A DNA stretch of 32,616 bases from a candidate division NC10 bacterium RIFCSPLOWO2_12_FULL_66_18 (GCA_001771285.1 METI01000155.1:33983-66598), one strand, 5' to 3'. Positions 8,007 to 17,142 are shown, numbered from the stretch's first letter. Numbers and translations: made by a program. The notes: generated from the sequence alone by a model not told the origin.

Positions 8007-8837
8007 TTACCGCTGAAAGGTCCAGGCGGGGCTTCCGTAGCGGATCCGGGCGAGATCTTTCGCCACGTCCCCCTCGGCCATCGTCAGGTCCCCTGGCACG
8101 CACTGGACGCCGAAGGCGTCGCGCCACCCGGCCGCCAGTACGGAAACGAGATCCCCGGCATGCGGCGTCTCCCCCAAAATGCTCTGGAGACAGGTCACGC
8201 CGACGGCCGGATCGTCGCGCGGCCAGGCGGGGAAGACGGCCTGGTGCAGGTGTGGATCGAACTGGAGCAGGAGGGACCCGTGCTGGAGGAGGGAACGATC
8301 CCACCGGCGCTGGGCCGATCCGATGAGTTTCCGCCCGCCCACCAGGATCGCCGGCATCCGTCGGAGGAGAAAACACGCGCCCGTTTCTTTGCCGTCCCCA
8401 CGCGGCACCCCGGCCTCGCCCACGTCCGCCTTCACCCCCAGGCGAGACAGTCCGGCGATCAGGCCGCGAGAGATCATAGCGAAGGCGTCGGAGACCGAGA
8501 GGCCGCGCCAGGGGCCGCGGAGGGGGACGGCCACGCTGTAGGTCAGTTCCCTCGCGTGGAGGACGGCCCGGCCTCCGGTCACCCTCCGCACCAGCGGGAT
8601 CGCCCGCCGGCGGCAGGCGGCCAGATCCAGGCCGCCCGGCGTGCGCTGCAGATAGCCGAGGGAGACGGTGGGCGCGCTCCACGTGTAGAGGCGGAGCGTG
8701 GCAGGCGCCTGGCCGTCCCCGACCGCCCGGGCGATGGCCTCGTCCACCGCCATGTTCCAGGGCCCGTCGGCCGGGTCATCATGGAGGAGGCGCCATCCCG
8801 CTGCCAGCTCTCCAGGATCTTGCACGTTCTTCGACAT
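8007..8837 (-). CDS. Lipoate/octanoate-protein transferase family (LipM-like)
   Basis: A 276-residue member of the biotin/lipoate A/B protein ligase fold. Visible motifs: RRVTGGRAVLH at 84-94 (substrate loop), a Cys at 155 in TGACF, and GRKLIGSAQRRW at 168-179 with the invariant Lys170, then LLQHGSLLL. A Cys just before the conserved GRKxxGSAQ lysine is the LipM (octanoyl-ACP:GcvH transferase) arrangement rather than that of ATP-using LplA. The enzyme would attach octanoyl groups to the lipoyl domains of GcvH or 2-oxoacid dehydrogenases. It lies 46 bases downstream of the TRAP permease, probably on the same transcript but without an evident functional link. LplA activity cannot be excluded from sequence alone. 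Confidence 0.82.
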   Translation of the reverse strand: MSKNVQDPGELAAGWRLLHDDPADGPWNMAVDEAIARAVGDGQAPATLRLYTWSAPTVSLGYLQRTPGGLDLAACRRRAIPLVRRVTGGRAVLHARELTYSVAVPLRGPWRGLSVSDAFAMISRGLIAGLSRLGVKADVGEAGVPRGDGKETGACFLLRRMPAILVGGRKLIGSAQRRWDRSLLQHGSLLLQFDPHLHQAVFPAWPRDDPAVGVTCLQSILGETPHAGDLVSVLAAGWRDAFGVQCVPGDLTMAEGDVAKDLARIRYGSPAWTFQR

Positions 8838-8883
8838 TCTGGATCAATTCCAACTCACTCGAACGTCGGACGCCGGGGACCGC

Positions 8884-10854
8884 TCATTTCTCCTCCCCCG
8901 TCCGTTCGGCCGCCAGAACCGGGTGGCCAGCGGGTGCGCCCCGCCCCCGGGCCTGCAGCGCCGCGGCCAGGCCGAAGAGGACAAAGCCGATCACATCCTG
9001 GAGCCATCCCGGATAGACCAAGACCAGCCCGGCGGCGACGAGCAGCGCCCGCTCGAAGTGGGTGGTCTTCCTCAGGAGCCATCCCGTGAGGCCCGCCGCC
9101 AGCGCCGCCAGGCCGACCATGGCGGTGACGGTGGTCCACACGATGTTGGTCCAGGGACCTTTTAGGAGCAGCCCGACCCCGTCGGGATGGAGGGTGAACA
9201 TGAAGGGAACGAGAAAGGTCGGGAGGGTGTACTTCCATGCCATCATCGTGGTCTTGTAGGGATTCCCCCCGGTGATGGCGGCCGCGGCGAAGGGCGAGAG
9301 CGCCGTCGGTGGCGAGACCTCGGAGAGCACGGCATAGTAGAAGATGAACATATGCGCTGCGTAGTCCGGGACGCCCAGCTTGATCATGGCCGGCGCCGTG
9401 ATGACGGCTGCAATGATGTAGGAGGCGGTGACGGGGATCGCGAGGCCGAGGACCCACACCGCCAGGCCCGTGTAGAGAATCGTCAGGAAGAGACTCCCCC
9501 CGGCCAGGGTAAGGATGATGAGGGAGAACTTGAGGCCGAGGCCCGTCAGGGTCACCACGCCGACGATGATCCCCGCAGTCGCGCACGTAGCAGCGACGGA
9601 AAGGACGCCCGTGGCGCCGTCCTCAAGGGCCTTGGCGAGACGCCGGGGGATCAGCGCCGTCTCACGCCGGAGGAAGCTCAGGGCCACGGCCAGGACGGTC
9701 GCATAGAACACCGACAGGATCGCCGTGTATCCCCACAGCATGAAGACCACGATGGCCACCAGGGAGAGGAAGTGGTAGCCGTACTTGCGGGTGAGGCTCC
9801 AGACGCTCTCCCCCTCCACCGCCACCGCCTGGGCGCCAAACTTCTTGGCATCCAGCTCCACCATGATGAAGATTGACCAGTAGTAGAGCAGGGTGGGGAT
9901 GGCCGCCAGGGCGATCACTTCCAGGTAGGAGATCTTGAGAAATTCGGCGATCAGGAAGGCCGCGGCCCCGAGCACGGGCGGCGAGATGATGGCCCCGATG
10001 CCGCCAGCGGCAAGGAGTCCCCCGGCGGAGGCCTTGTCGTATCCTGCCCGCGCCAGGAGGGGCCAGGCCACCGAGCCCAGCGTCACCGTCGTCGCCACGC
10101 CCGAGCCGGAAGGCCCCCCCAGGAGGAACGAGGCCAGCGTCACGGTCCGCCCCGCGGCCGTTGGTTTCCCCCCCGTCGCGGCGAGAGAGAAGTTGACGTA
10201 GAACTCGCCCGCCTTGGAATGCTCGAGGACGGCCCCATAGATCGTGAAGAGGATGATGAACGTGGCGGCCACGTCCAGGGGGACGCCGAAGATTCCCTCC
10301 AGCGTCATGTACATGTGACCCACCAGCCGGTCCAGGCCGTACCCCTGGTGGGTCCAGGGCGCCGGCAGCCACGCCCCCAGCCAGGCATAGCCGAGAAATC
10401 CCAGCGCCACCCCGGGCAGGATCCACCCTGTCGTTCGCCGGGTCGCCTCCAGGACGAGGAGGATCGTCAGCGCCCCGAAGAGCTGGTCCCGCTGGGTGGG
10501 AAGGGCCGCGCGGTAGATGAACTCCTCGAAATCCCAGAGGGGGTAGCCGACGACCAGGAGGCTCGCCGCGACGAGGAGCCAGTCGAACCAGGCCACCTGC
10601 ATGAGGCCCCGCTTCGAGCGGGCGGGGTAGAGGAGGAAGGAGAGGACCAACGTGAAGGCGAGGAAGACCAGGCGCAGGATCTGAGTGGTGACGGTTCCAT
10701 ATGCCCAGTAGAGAAAGAGCAGCGACATGCCCACGGCCGCGGCAGAGACCCCCCACCCCAGCGGCCCGGCCAACCGGCGCCTGGGTCCCTCCTCGGCCTC
10801 CACCAGTTCCTTCGCGGCCGCCAGCCGCGAGGGGTCAATGCTCTCGTCCGGCAT
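8884..10854 (-). CDS. TRAP transporter fused permease (DctQM, TAXI-type)
   Basis: Inner-membrane permease of a tripartite ATP-independent periplasmic transporter, in which the small (Q) and large (M) membrane subunits are fused in one chain of 656 residues. About 15 or more hydrophobic segments are visible. The diagnostic segment of the fused family is present near the middle: GGPSGSGVATTVTLGS, YDKASAGGLLAAGG, IGAIISPPVLGAAAFL, and a matching second half with MIKLGVPDYAAHMFIFY. Substrates of this class are usually organic acids, driven by ion gradients. The ATG at 10854 follows GGGGGAAG and overlaps the DUF1850 gene by 20 bases; GTG at 10890 is a less likely longer start. The binding protein is encoded two genes upstream. 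Confidence 0.93.
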   Translation of the reverse strand: MPDESIDPSRLAAAKELVEAEEGPRRRLAGPLGWGVSAAAVGMSLLFLYWAYGTVTTQILRLVFLAFTLVLSFLLYPARSKRGLMQVAWFDWLLVAASLLVVGYPLWDFEEFIYRAALPTQRDQLFGALTILLVLEATRRTTGWILPGVALGFLGYAWLGAWLPAPWTHQGYGLDRLVGHMYMTLEGIFGVPLDVAATFIILFTIYGAVLEHSKAGEFYVNFSLAATGGKPTAAGRTVTLASFLLGGPSGSGVATTVTLGSVAWPLLARAGYDKASAGGLLAAGGIGAIISPPVLGAAAFLIAEFLKISYLEVIALAAIPTLLYYWSIFIMVELDAKKFGAQAVAVEGESVWSLTRKYGYHFLSLVAIVVFMLWGYTAILSVFYATVLAVALSFLRRETALIPRRLAKALEDGATGVLSVAATCATAGIIVGVVTLTGLGLKFSLIILTLAGGSLFLTILYTGLAVWVLGLAIPVTASYIIAAVITAPAMIKLGVPDYAAHMFIFYYAVLSEVSPPTALSPFAAAAITGGNPYKTTMMAWKYTLPTFLVPFMFTLHPDGVGLLLKGPWTNIVWTTVTAMVGLAALAAGLTGWLLRKTTHFERALLVAAGLVLVYPGWLQDVIGFVLFGLAAALQARGRGAPAGHPVLAAERTGEEK

Positions 10855-11326
10855 GGCGATCCGCTTCCCCCGTGGACGTCCCATCCCCACAGGCGATCAC
10901 GGTCAGGCGGATCGGGCCGCCCGACGCCGCCAGGGTCCAGAGCGGAATCTGCTCCGCCCCCACGGAGAGCTGCATTCGTGACTCCCGGTTCGCCCGCAGC
11001 GTCAGGGTCCGGAAGTGGCGCCGGTCTCCTTCCACCACCCACCAGTTCCCGTCCCGTCGCGCTGCCTCGTGGCCATAGAACTCGACCAGGCGGCGCTCGC
11101 CGTACCGGAGCCGCACCAGTTCGAGGCCTTCCCCGGTGACGCGGAAATGCTCCTCCACGGGCGATCCCCAGAGGGAATGCAGGAAGCGGAGGCGCACCTC
11201 GTCTCCATCCTCGACCCGTGTCGAGGCGACCGGCCCCCCCTCGGCCTCCAGGGTAACGCATCGCGCCTCAGCCGGAAGGGGCGGCCTGAGAAAGCCCATC
11301 GCCAGGAGCAGGAAGAGGACGCGCAC
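10835..11326 (-). CDS. DUF1850 periplasmic protein associated with TAXI-TRAP transporters
   Basis: A 163-residue protein with a short signal peptide (MRVLFLLLAMGFLRPPLPAEA), so probably exported. It matches the DUF1850 pattern: a beta-rich domain with FLHSLWGSPVEEHFRV near residues 48-63, LELVRLRYGERRLVEFYGHEA, and a C-terminal PLWTLAASGGPIRLTVIACG. Such genes sit between the TAXI binding protein and the fused permease in many TRAP operons, as here, but no biochemical role is known. The start is GTG at 11326, 60 bases after the binding-protein gene. Its 3' end overlaps the permease start by 20 bases, in keeping with coupled expression. Confidence 0.82.
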   Translation of the reverse strand: MRVLFLLLAMGFLRPPLPAEARCVTLEAEGGPVASTRVEDGDEVRLRFLHSLWGSPVEEHFRVTGEGLELVRLRYGERRLVEFYGHEAARRDGNWWVVEGDRRHFRTLTLRANRESRMQLSVGAEQIPLWTLAASGGPIRLTVIACGDGTSTGEADRHAGREH

Positions 11327-11386
11327 GGCTGCCGGCTCTCCCCGAGATTCCCTTGCCCTGTGGGAGGTGCTGCGGTTTCGACCGGG

Positions 11387-12385
11387 TTATCCCGCCGGGA
11401 TCTTGATCCCCTTTTCCTTGTAGTAGCGCGCCGCACCGGGGTGGAAGGGAACGGGGGAGCCGAGCACGGCGCTCTTCAGGGTGATCTCCTGGGCGGCCTT
11501 GTGGACCGCCACCAGATCCGGCGTGTGCTCCAGCAGCGCCTTGGTGATCTGGTACGCCAGCGGCTCCTCCATCCGCTCGTGCGTTACCAGGAGGTTGGTC
11601 GCAGCCGCGACAAGGACGTCTCCCTCCATCCCCGCGTAGGTTCCTTTCGGGATCACCCCCGCGAAGTAGAGGGGGCCGTACTTGGCCACCATCTTGGGGA
11701 CGGCGTCGCCGTGGGGCACGAGGTGGATCTTAATCCCGGGCGTGGCGGCCACGTCCAGCACCGCGGCCGTGGGCAGGCCACCGTCCCAGATGAAGGCGTC
11801 AAGCTTCCGGTCCTTGAGGGCACCGGCCGACTCGCCGACGCCCAGGCGGTCCTGGCTGCGAAAGTCCTTCGGCGTGACGCCGTAGGCCTCGAGCACGCGG
11901 AGACCCTTCACCTCGGTCCCCGACCCCGGCGCCCCGGTGGAGACGCGCTTGCCTCTGAGGTCGGCCACGCTCCGGATCCCGCTCCCCTCCAGGGCCACGA
12001 TGTGCATATAGTTGGAGTAGAGGGCGATCAGCGACCGGACCGCCACCTTTTCGCTCAGCCCCTTGAGCTTCCCCTCATGGGCGTCCCACGCCGTGTCGGG
12101 AAGCGTCAGGGCCAGCGCGATCTTCCCCGCGTGAAGCAGCTTCATGTTGTCCACCGATGCGGTGGTCACCTCGGCGGTGACCTCCACGCCGGGGAGGAGC
12201 TTGGAGATGAGGGCCGCCATTCCGCCTCCCAGGGGGTAATACACCCCACCGGTGCCCCCCGTGGCGATGGACAGGCGGGTCCGGGTCTGGGCCCAGACAT
12301 CTCGAGTCCCCAGCCTCTCCCCGAACCATCCCGCGCCGCCGATTCCCAGCAGCTTGATGACCTGCCTTCGCGTAATCGTCTGCAT
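11387..12385 (-). CDS. TAXI family TRAP transporter solute-binding protein (Tat-exported)
   Basis: Periplasmic receptor that delivers substrate to the TRAP permease. The 332-residue protein starts with a twin-arginine signal (TRRQVIKLLGIGG, residues 5-17, cleavage probably after VWAQ near 32), so it is likely exported folded. Mature sequence opens LSIATGGTGGVYYPLGGGMA, the canonical TAXI ligand loop, and later has VADLRGKRVSTGAPGSGTEV and a WDGGLPTAAVLDVA segment. Family members bind glutamate, 2-oxoglutarate or other carboxylates; the substrate cannot be named here. GAGGAGAGG lies just upstream of the ATG. It is the first gene of the TAXI-DUF1850-permease operon, preceded by a 277-base leader with hairpins. 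Confidence 0.93.
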   Translation of the reverse strand: MQTITRRQVIKLLGIGGAGWFGERLGTRDVWAQTRTRLSIATGGTGGVYYPLGGGMAALISKLLPGVEVTAEVTTASVDNMKLLHAGKIALALTLPDTAWDAHEGKLKGLSEKVAVRSLIALYSNYMHIVALEGSGIRSVADLRGKRVSTGAPGSGTEVKGLRVLEAYGVTPKDFRSQDRLGVGESAGALKDRKLDAFIWDGGLPTAAVLDVAATPGIKIHLVPHGDAVPKMVAKYGPLYFAGVIPKGTYAGMEGDVLVAAATNLLVTHERMEEPLAYQITKALLEHTPDLVAVHKAAQEITLKSAVLGSPVPFHPGAARYYKEKGIKIPAG

Positions 12386-12662
12386 GGCCTCTCCTCACTG
12401 AAAGGTGTGTGACGCTCCAAACCCAACTGGATCGAACGCCCAGGTGGCCCCGACGCCCGGGGCACGGAAAAGCGGTGCCCCGCTCGGGATGCGACCTTCG
12501 GTCACACCGGCCAGCGGGACCGCCCGCCCACGCGGAGCCTGCCGGAGATGTGAGCACCGGCACAGGATGTCGCCATGGCGGGAGTGGAGGGCCTCGGTCA
12601 ACCACCACGAGGATGACGCGGATGGGTCCCCGCTCCCTGTCGTTTCCCACGGGGGCCCGGAG
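12386..12662 (-). other. Non-coding leader between ptsH and the TRAP operon with three hairpins
   Basis: No credible gene lies here. On the minus strand, in order from the ptsH stop, there is (a) a 9-base stem with one mismatch (12624-12632 with 12650-12658) just after ptsH, possibly its terminator though it lacks a U tract; (b) a TGYGACC / GGTCRCA stem with a 3-base loop at 12490-12506; (c) a perfect 7-base stem GGGGCAC/GTGCCCC with a 9-base loop at 12459-12481. Hairpins b and c are neighbours and could form a compact structured leader of the TAXI operon. No clear sigma70 boxes were found, and no known riboswitch class was recognised. Confidence 0.4.
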
Positions 12663-12944
12663 CTATTCCCGCTCCCCGAACCGCGCCTCCACCAGATCTG
12701 CCAGTGCCTGGAGGGCTGCCGAACCATCCTCACCCGAGGCGCAGAGTTTGAGGGTCGTCCCCTGCGCCGCCGCGAGCAGGAGCAGCCCCATGATGCTCTT
12801 GCCGTTCACCTTTTGCCGGTCAGACTCCACCGTGATCTCGGCCTTGAACCTCCCGGCCGTCTTCACGAACTGCGCGGCCGCGCGGGCGTGGAGCCCCAGC
12901 CGGTTTTGGATGACGATCTCCCGCGCGATCGCCGGGGCCTTCAT
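12663..12944 (-). CDS. ptsH: Phosphocarrier protein HPr
   Basis: A 93-residue HPr that accepts phosphate from enzyme I on its active-site histidine and passes it to EIIA proteins. The active site is seen as GLHARAA (His19) and the regulatory serine as NGKSIMGLL (Ser50, equivalent to Ser46 of Bacillus HPr), the target of HprK. Both sites are intact, so HPr(Ser-P) control by the HprK encoded upstream in the cluster is plausible. The ATG at 12944 overlaps the TGA of the GH57 gene as ATGA, so translation is coupled to a glucan-modifying enzyme. An enzyme I gene (ptsI), which usually follows ptsH, is not in this window. Confidence 0.94.
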   Translation of the reverse strand: MKAPAIAREIVIQNRLGLHARAAAQFVKTAGRFKAEITVESDRQKVNGKSIMGLLLLAAAQGTTLKLCASGEDGSAALQALADLVEARFGERE

Positions 12945-15052
12945 CCGCCCGCCGCCTCCCAGCTTTCGATGGTCAGGACCATCCTCAGGACAGCGGCCCC
13001 CTCGGACCCGCCCAGCGGCCAGTGGGGCAGCAGGGTGATCTGCTGCGCCACCCGTTCGTACCCCGACTCCGACTGCGAGATGGTCTGGACCGGGCAGTAC
13101 CACAGCGTCGCCGGCGGCTCAAGCCCGAGGTGTGCCGCCAGCCCCAGCCAGGCGTCCACGATCCGGACCTCTCGCACCTCCGTCGCCTCGGCGACGGCAA
13201 AGAACGACGGGTCGGCCGGCCGTTCCCCGTTGATCTCGACGAAGCGGTCTGGCGGCGGTCCCATGTAGAAGGCCAGGTTCAGTTCCACCCCGAAACGCGA
13301 GGGCGCCTCGATCCCTTCGGGCTCCAGCCGGTAGTCCACCGCGAGGCGGGCGACGTCCGGGGCGAGTCGAAACCGCTTCCGGACGCGAAGGGAGGCGTCT
13401 CCCCGTTGCTCCTTGCCCTCCAGGTCCAGGAGGGGGAGTGTCCCCGTGCGGCCGACGCGGATTTCGTAGGCGGACAACGCCAGGCCCGTGGAGCCGCCGC
13501 GCTTGGCCAGATCCGGGAGCGTGGCGTCTGCCGGCAACCAGTGGTCCACGTAATTGCCACGCCGGTAGGCATCGTAGTAGAGGAGGTCCGCCAGGCCCGC
13601 CTCCTTCGCACCCCGCTCTTCGTGGATCGTGGCCGCTCCCTCCCCTTCGCGACGGGGCAGCGTCGCCACCTTCCGGTGATATGCCTCGGGCCGCCGCGAG
13701 AACGTATTGCCGAGGTTGAAGGCCTTGGCGCGCGCGTCCAGTTCCACCACGCTCCCGCCCCGCGCCGGTTCGACGACCAGCGCCAGGTGGGGGCTCTCGA
13801 GCAGGACCTCGACCGCGCCGTCATTGTCCCAGTCCAGGGCCTCGATGCGGACCCGGCCGGCGGCCCGTGCTGTTTCCAGCGCTTGCTCCGCCCGGATCAG
13901 GTGGTGGAAGGCAGCGTGCCGCAGATGCGGGAGATACAGCCCGCCGAAGACCCCGTGCCAGTACGCGTCGTTGCACTGGCCGCGCCACAGCGCCGGGAGT
14001 GCCGCTGCCCGGCGGCGGCTCCGTTGCGGAAGCGCGTGCACCCGCCGGCTCACGCGCAGCATCTTCTTGTGCAGCGTGTTGGCTTCCGGGTACTTCGTCA
14101 GGAAGTTGCGCCAGAACCCCCCGCGGAGGAACGGGCGGAGGCCTTCGGCGCCGGGCAGGGCATCCACCGTGGCCCGGGCCTCCTCGAAGGCGATGGCGGC
14201 CTGGGCGGGAAGGGCCCACTCCGTCATCTCCGTGTAGGAGGTCGTGGGCAGGTAGATCCGTCCGCGGGGCGGATCTGCCAGGGCCTGGCTGAAGGTCGTG
14301 AAGCGCAGCCAGTCCGCGTTCTCCTGGAGCGCCTGGAGGAAGCGCTTCAGCCAGCCCCGCACGTACACCCAGTCGTGGGTGCCGGGCCAGCCGCCGAACT
14401 TCTCGGCGTCATCCGCCATCACGGCCACGCCTCCAGGAGCGAGCGCGGCCCGCTCGCGGAGGTAGGCGACCGTCTCGGCCGGCTCCCGGAAGGGAATCAG
14501 GTAGCGCAAGCGCTGGCTGATGGGGAACAGGGCCAGGCTCGTCCCCTGTTCCTCGGTGATGAAGTGGCCGGTCAGGGCCGCATCCGGCTGCCCCGCCGCC
14601 TTGAAGTGGTTATCGTCGAGGATCACGTACTCCACCCCGGCCTCGGCGATGGGTTTGGCCAGGTGCGGCTCCCACACCCGCTCCGCCAGCCACATCCCCC
14701 GGGGCCGCACCCCAAAGCGACGGGAGAGGTAGGCGGTCATCCGCTGGATCTGCCCGACCTTGTCCGCGTCCGGAATGGCCGCCAGGATCGGTTCGTAGTA
14801 GCCGCCGGTGAGCAGTTCCACCTGCCCCCGGGCGACGAATCCGGCCAGCCGATCCAGGAACTCGGGATGCGCGGCCTCGAGCCAGTCGAAGAGGACGCCG
14901 GAATAGTGGAGGGCGAAGGGAATCTGCGGGAACTCGCTCAGAACGTCGAGGAAGGGGACATAGGCCCGCCGGTACACCCCGGTGAACACCTCCGGAAGAT
15001 TTCCCACGGGCTGGTGCGCGTGAATGCCCAGGATGAATCGGACGCCGTCCAT
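12941..15052 (-). CDS. GH57 4-alpha-glucanotransferase / alpha-amylase with DUF1925-DUF1926
   Basis: A 703-residue family 57 glycoside hydrolase. It opens FILGIHAHQPVGN (conserved region 1), has the nucleophile motif WLAERVWEP with Glu124, and the acid/base segment VMADDAEKFGGWPG with Asp214. These residue numbers nearly coincide with Glu123 and Asp214 of the Thermococcus litoralis 4-alpha-glucanotransferase, which this length also resembles. The C-terminal half is the beta-rich DUF1925/DUF1926 region typical of that subgroup. It should rearrange or hydrolyse alpha-1,4-glucans (glycogen, maltodextrin) in the cytoplasm; no signal peptide is present. It sits inside the PTS/HprK cluster between the EIIA gene and ptsH, an unusual position, and shares an ATGA with ptsH. 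Confidence 0.9.
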   Translation of the reverse strand: MDGVRFILGIHAHQPVGNLPEVFTGVYRRAYVPFLDVLSEFPQIPFALHYSGVLFDWLEAAHPEFLDRLAGFVARGQVELLTGGYYEPILAAIPDADKVGQIQRMTAYLSRRFGVRPRGMWLAERVWEPHLAKPIAEAGVEYVILDDNHFKAAGQPDAALTGHFITEEQGTSLALFPISQRLRYLIPFREPAETVAYLRERAALAPGGVAVMADDAEKFGGWPGTHDWVYVRGWLKRFLQALQENADWLRFTTFSQALADPPRGRIYLPTTSYTEMTEWALPAQAAIAFEEARATVDALPGAEGLRPFLRGGFWRNFLTKYPEANTLHKKMLRVSRRVHALPQRSRRRAAALPALWRGQCNDAYWHGVFGGLYLPHLRHAAFHHLIRAEQALETARAAGRVRIEALDWDNDGAVEVLLESPHLALVVEPARGGSVVELDARAKAFNLGNTFSRRPEAYHRKVATLPRREGEGAATIHEERGAKEAGLADLLYYDAYRRGNYVDHWLPADATLPDLAKRGGSTGLALSAYEIRVGRTGTLPLLDLEGKEQRGDASLRVRKRFRLAPDVARLAVDYRLEPEGIEAPSRFGVELNLAFYMGPPPDRFVEINGERPADPSFFAVAEATEVREVRIVDAWLGLAAHLGLEPPATLWYCPVQTISQSESGYERVAQQITLLPHWPLGGSEGAAVLRMVLTIESWEAAGG

Positions 15053-15099
15053 GCGCGTCGGCTCCGGCTGCGGTGCATGGCCCTGTCCCGGATCGGGGC

Positions 15100-15525
15100 T
15101 TACCCCTCAGGGGCGGCCGGCTTCCCTTGCTTGGCGAGGAACTCGCTGGCCACCAGGATGTTGCGCTGGCCGTACTTGGCCAGCTTGTCCGCCAGGCCAC
15201 GGAGATCCCGCTCCTCGCGGAGCGAGGGAAGCTTCATCAGCATCGGCAGATTCACGCCGGTCACGACCTCGAGCCGGCCCGCCTCCAGGTACGACAGGAC
15301 CAGGTTGGAGGGTGTCCCGCCGAACAGGTCGGTGAGGATCAGCACGCCGCTCCCGTCGTTGACCCGCTGGAGGACTGTCTCGATCTTCTTCCGGGCTTTC
15401 TCGATCTGTTCCGCGGCGTGAATCGAGACCGCCTCCACCCGAGGGAGTTTCCCGACGATCTCCTGCGCGGTTCGCAGGAGTTCCGCCCCCAGATCGCCGT
15501 GGGTCACGATGACGATGCCGACCAT
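15100..15525 (-). CDS. PTS system mannose-family EIIA component
   Basis: A 141-residue EIIA domain of the mannose/fructose/sorbose PTS family, starting GIVIVTHGDLG with the phosphorylatable His9. The fold motif VLILTDLFGGTPSNL is clear, and VVTGVNLPMLMKL follows. It would receive phosphate from HPr. No EIIB, EIIC or EIID genes are nearby, so the protein probably acts as a regulatory phospho-switch rather than in sugar uptake. It lies between rapZ and the GH57 gene; a heptamer repeat array separates it from rapZ. Stand-alone EIIA-Man proteins next to rapZ, hprK and ptsH are common in Proteobacteria. Confidence 0.9.
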   Translation of the reverse strand: MVGIVIVTHGDLGAELLRTAQEIVGKLPRVEAVSIHAAEQIEKARKKIETVLQRVNDGSGVLILTDLFGGTPSNLVLSYLEAGRLEVVTGVNLPMLMKLPSLREERDLRGLADKLAKYGQRNILVASEFLAKQGKPAAPEG

Positions 15526-15551
15526 GACTCCCCCCGTCCTCCCCGCCCTTC

Positions 15552-15622
15552 ATTTCGGATTGCGGATTGCCGATTGCCGATTTGGGGAAATCCGAAATCC
15601 GCCATCCGAAATTCGAAATCGC
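15552..15622. repeat. Opposed heptanucleotide repeat arrays (ATTGCCG / AAATCCG units)
   Basis: Five heptamers in one orientation (ATTTCGG, ATTGCGG, ATTGCCG, ATTGCCG, ATTTGGG; 15552-15586) are followed almost directly by five of the complementary kind (AAATCCG, AAATCCG, CCATCCG, AAATTCG, AAATCGC; 15588-15622). The reading frame of 7 is kept through each arm with no slips. Together they fill most of the rapZ-EIIA spacer and can fold as a hairpin. Same architecture as 3079-3171 with another unit sequence. Confidence 0.85.
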
Positions 15623-15635
15623 GGGCGGTAGCCCG

Positions 15636-16505
15636 CTAGGGGGTTCGCTCCAGGTCGCGGTGGCGCACGGAGACTTCGGAGCCCACCTCGCGCAGCAGCC
15701 GGGCCAGCTCCTCCGCCAGCACCACCGATCGGTGGCGACCCCCGGTGCAACCGACCGCGATGGTCAGGTACGCTTTGCCTTCCTGCACGTACAGCGGCAG
15801 CGTGAACTTCAGGAACTCCTGGATCCGCTCCAGAAAGCCCCGGGCCTGGGCGAAACCCAGGACGTATTCTCCCACCTGCGGCGCCAGGCCGGTGAGGGGC
15901 TGCAGGGCCTCCACGAAGTGGGGGTTGGGCAGGCAGCGGGCATCGAACACGAGGTCCGCGTCCACCGGCAGCCCGTGCTTATAGCCGAAGGAGACCAGGG
16001 ACAGGGCCGTCCGGGACGGCGCCGGCAGATCCAGGAACGAGCCGGCCAGCAGTTTCCGGAACTCGTGCACCGTGAAGCTGGAGGTGTCAATGACCAGGTC
16101 CGCCTTGGCCTTCAGGTGAGCCAGCAACGCGCGCTCCGCCCGGATCCCCTCCGGGGCGGAGCCGCCGGGCGCCAGGGGGTGAGGACGCCGGCTCTCGCTG
16201 AAGCGGCGCACCAGCACCTCGTCGCTCGCCTCCAGGAACACCACGCGCACCAGGTGGCCGTCCCGCCGCAGGTCCGCCAGGATGTCGAAGAGACCCTCCA
16301 GGAAGCGTCCCTCCCGGGCGTCCACCACCAGCGCCACCCGCTCGATCCGCTTCTCCGACTGGGCGCAGAGCTCCGCCACCTTGGGGATCAGGGTGGCCGG
16401 GAGGTTGTCGATGCAGAAGAACCCCAGGTCCTCCAGGCAACGGATGGCCGCGCTCTTCCCGGCCCCCGACATCCCGGTCACCACGATGAAATCAATCCCG
16501 GTCAT
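15636..16505 (-). CDS. rapZ: RNase adapter protein / nucleotide-binding RapZ (YvcJ family)
   Basis: A 289-residue RapZ. The N-terminal kinase-like domain has Walker A GMSGAGKS at residues 11-18 and the family segment CLEDLGFFCIDNLP; the C-terminal RNA/metabolite-binding domain has IAVGCTGGRHRSVVLAEELA near 250-270. In Escherichia coli RapZ senses glucosamine-6-phosphate and directs RNase E to the GlmZ small RNA; in Bacillus YvcJ binds nucleotides. The small-RNA role in this organism is unproven. It follows hprK by 21 bases and precedes the EIIA gene after a repeat-filled spacer, the standard rpoN-hpf-hprK/ptsN-rapZ neighbourhood. Confidence 0.95.
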   Translation of the reverse strand: MTGIDFIVVTGMSGAGKSAAIRCLEDLGFFCIDNLPATLIPKVAELCAQSEKRIERVALVVDAREGRFLEGLFDILADLRRDGHLVRVVFLEASDEVLVRRFSESRRPHPLAPGGSAPEGIRAERALLAHLKAKADLVIDTSSFTVHEFRKLLAGSFLDLPAPSRTALSLVSFGYKHGLPVDADLVFDARCLPNPHFVEALQPLTGLAPQVGEYVLGFAQARGFLERIQEFLKFTLPLYVQEGKAYLTIAVGCTGGRHRSVVLAEELARLLREVGSEVSVRHRDLERTP

Positions 16506-16526
16506 CTCATCACCCGGTGGGCGGGG

Positions 16527-17117
<591 letters not shown>

Positions 17118-17142
17118 CCTCGTCCGTGGCTGCCGCCGCGGC

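Noticed and set aside
7888..8682. Longer start of the TPR protein running through the LipM-like gene
   Set aside because: The extension has no TPR-like sequence, overlaps a clear gene almost entirely and passes over the strong promoter at 7927-7955.
13022..15421. Very long plus-strand open frame (about 799 codons) opposite the GH57 and EIIA genes; similar long frames at 5362-7116 and 1165-2448
   Set aside because: Antisense shadows typical of high-G+C coding DNA. Their translations are low-complexity, rich in His, Arg, Gly and Gln, with no recognisable domain, while the minus-strand proteins are clear family members.
17118..17142. Frameshift that would restore the N-terminal domain of HprK
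   Set aside because: Only 25 bases separate hprK from the hpf stop, and hpf itself is intact, so no hidden N-terminal coding sequence exists here.
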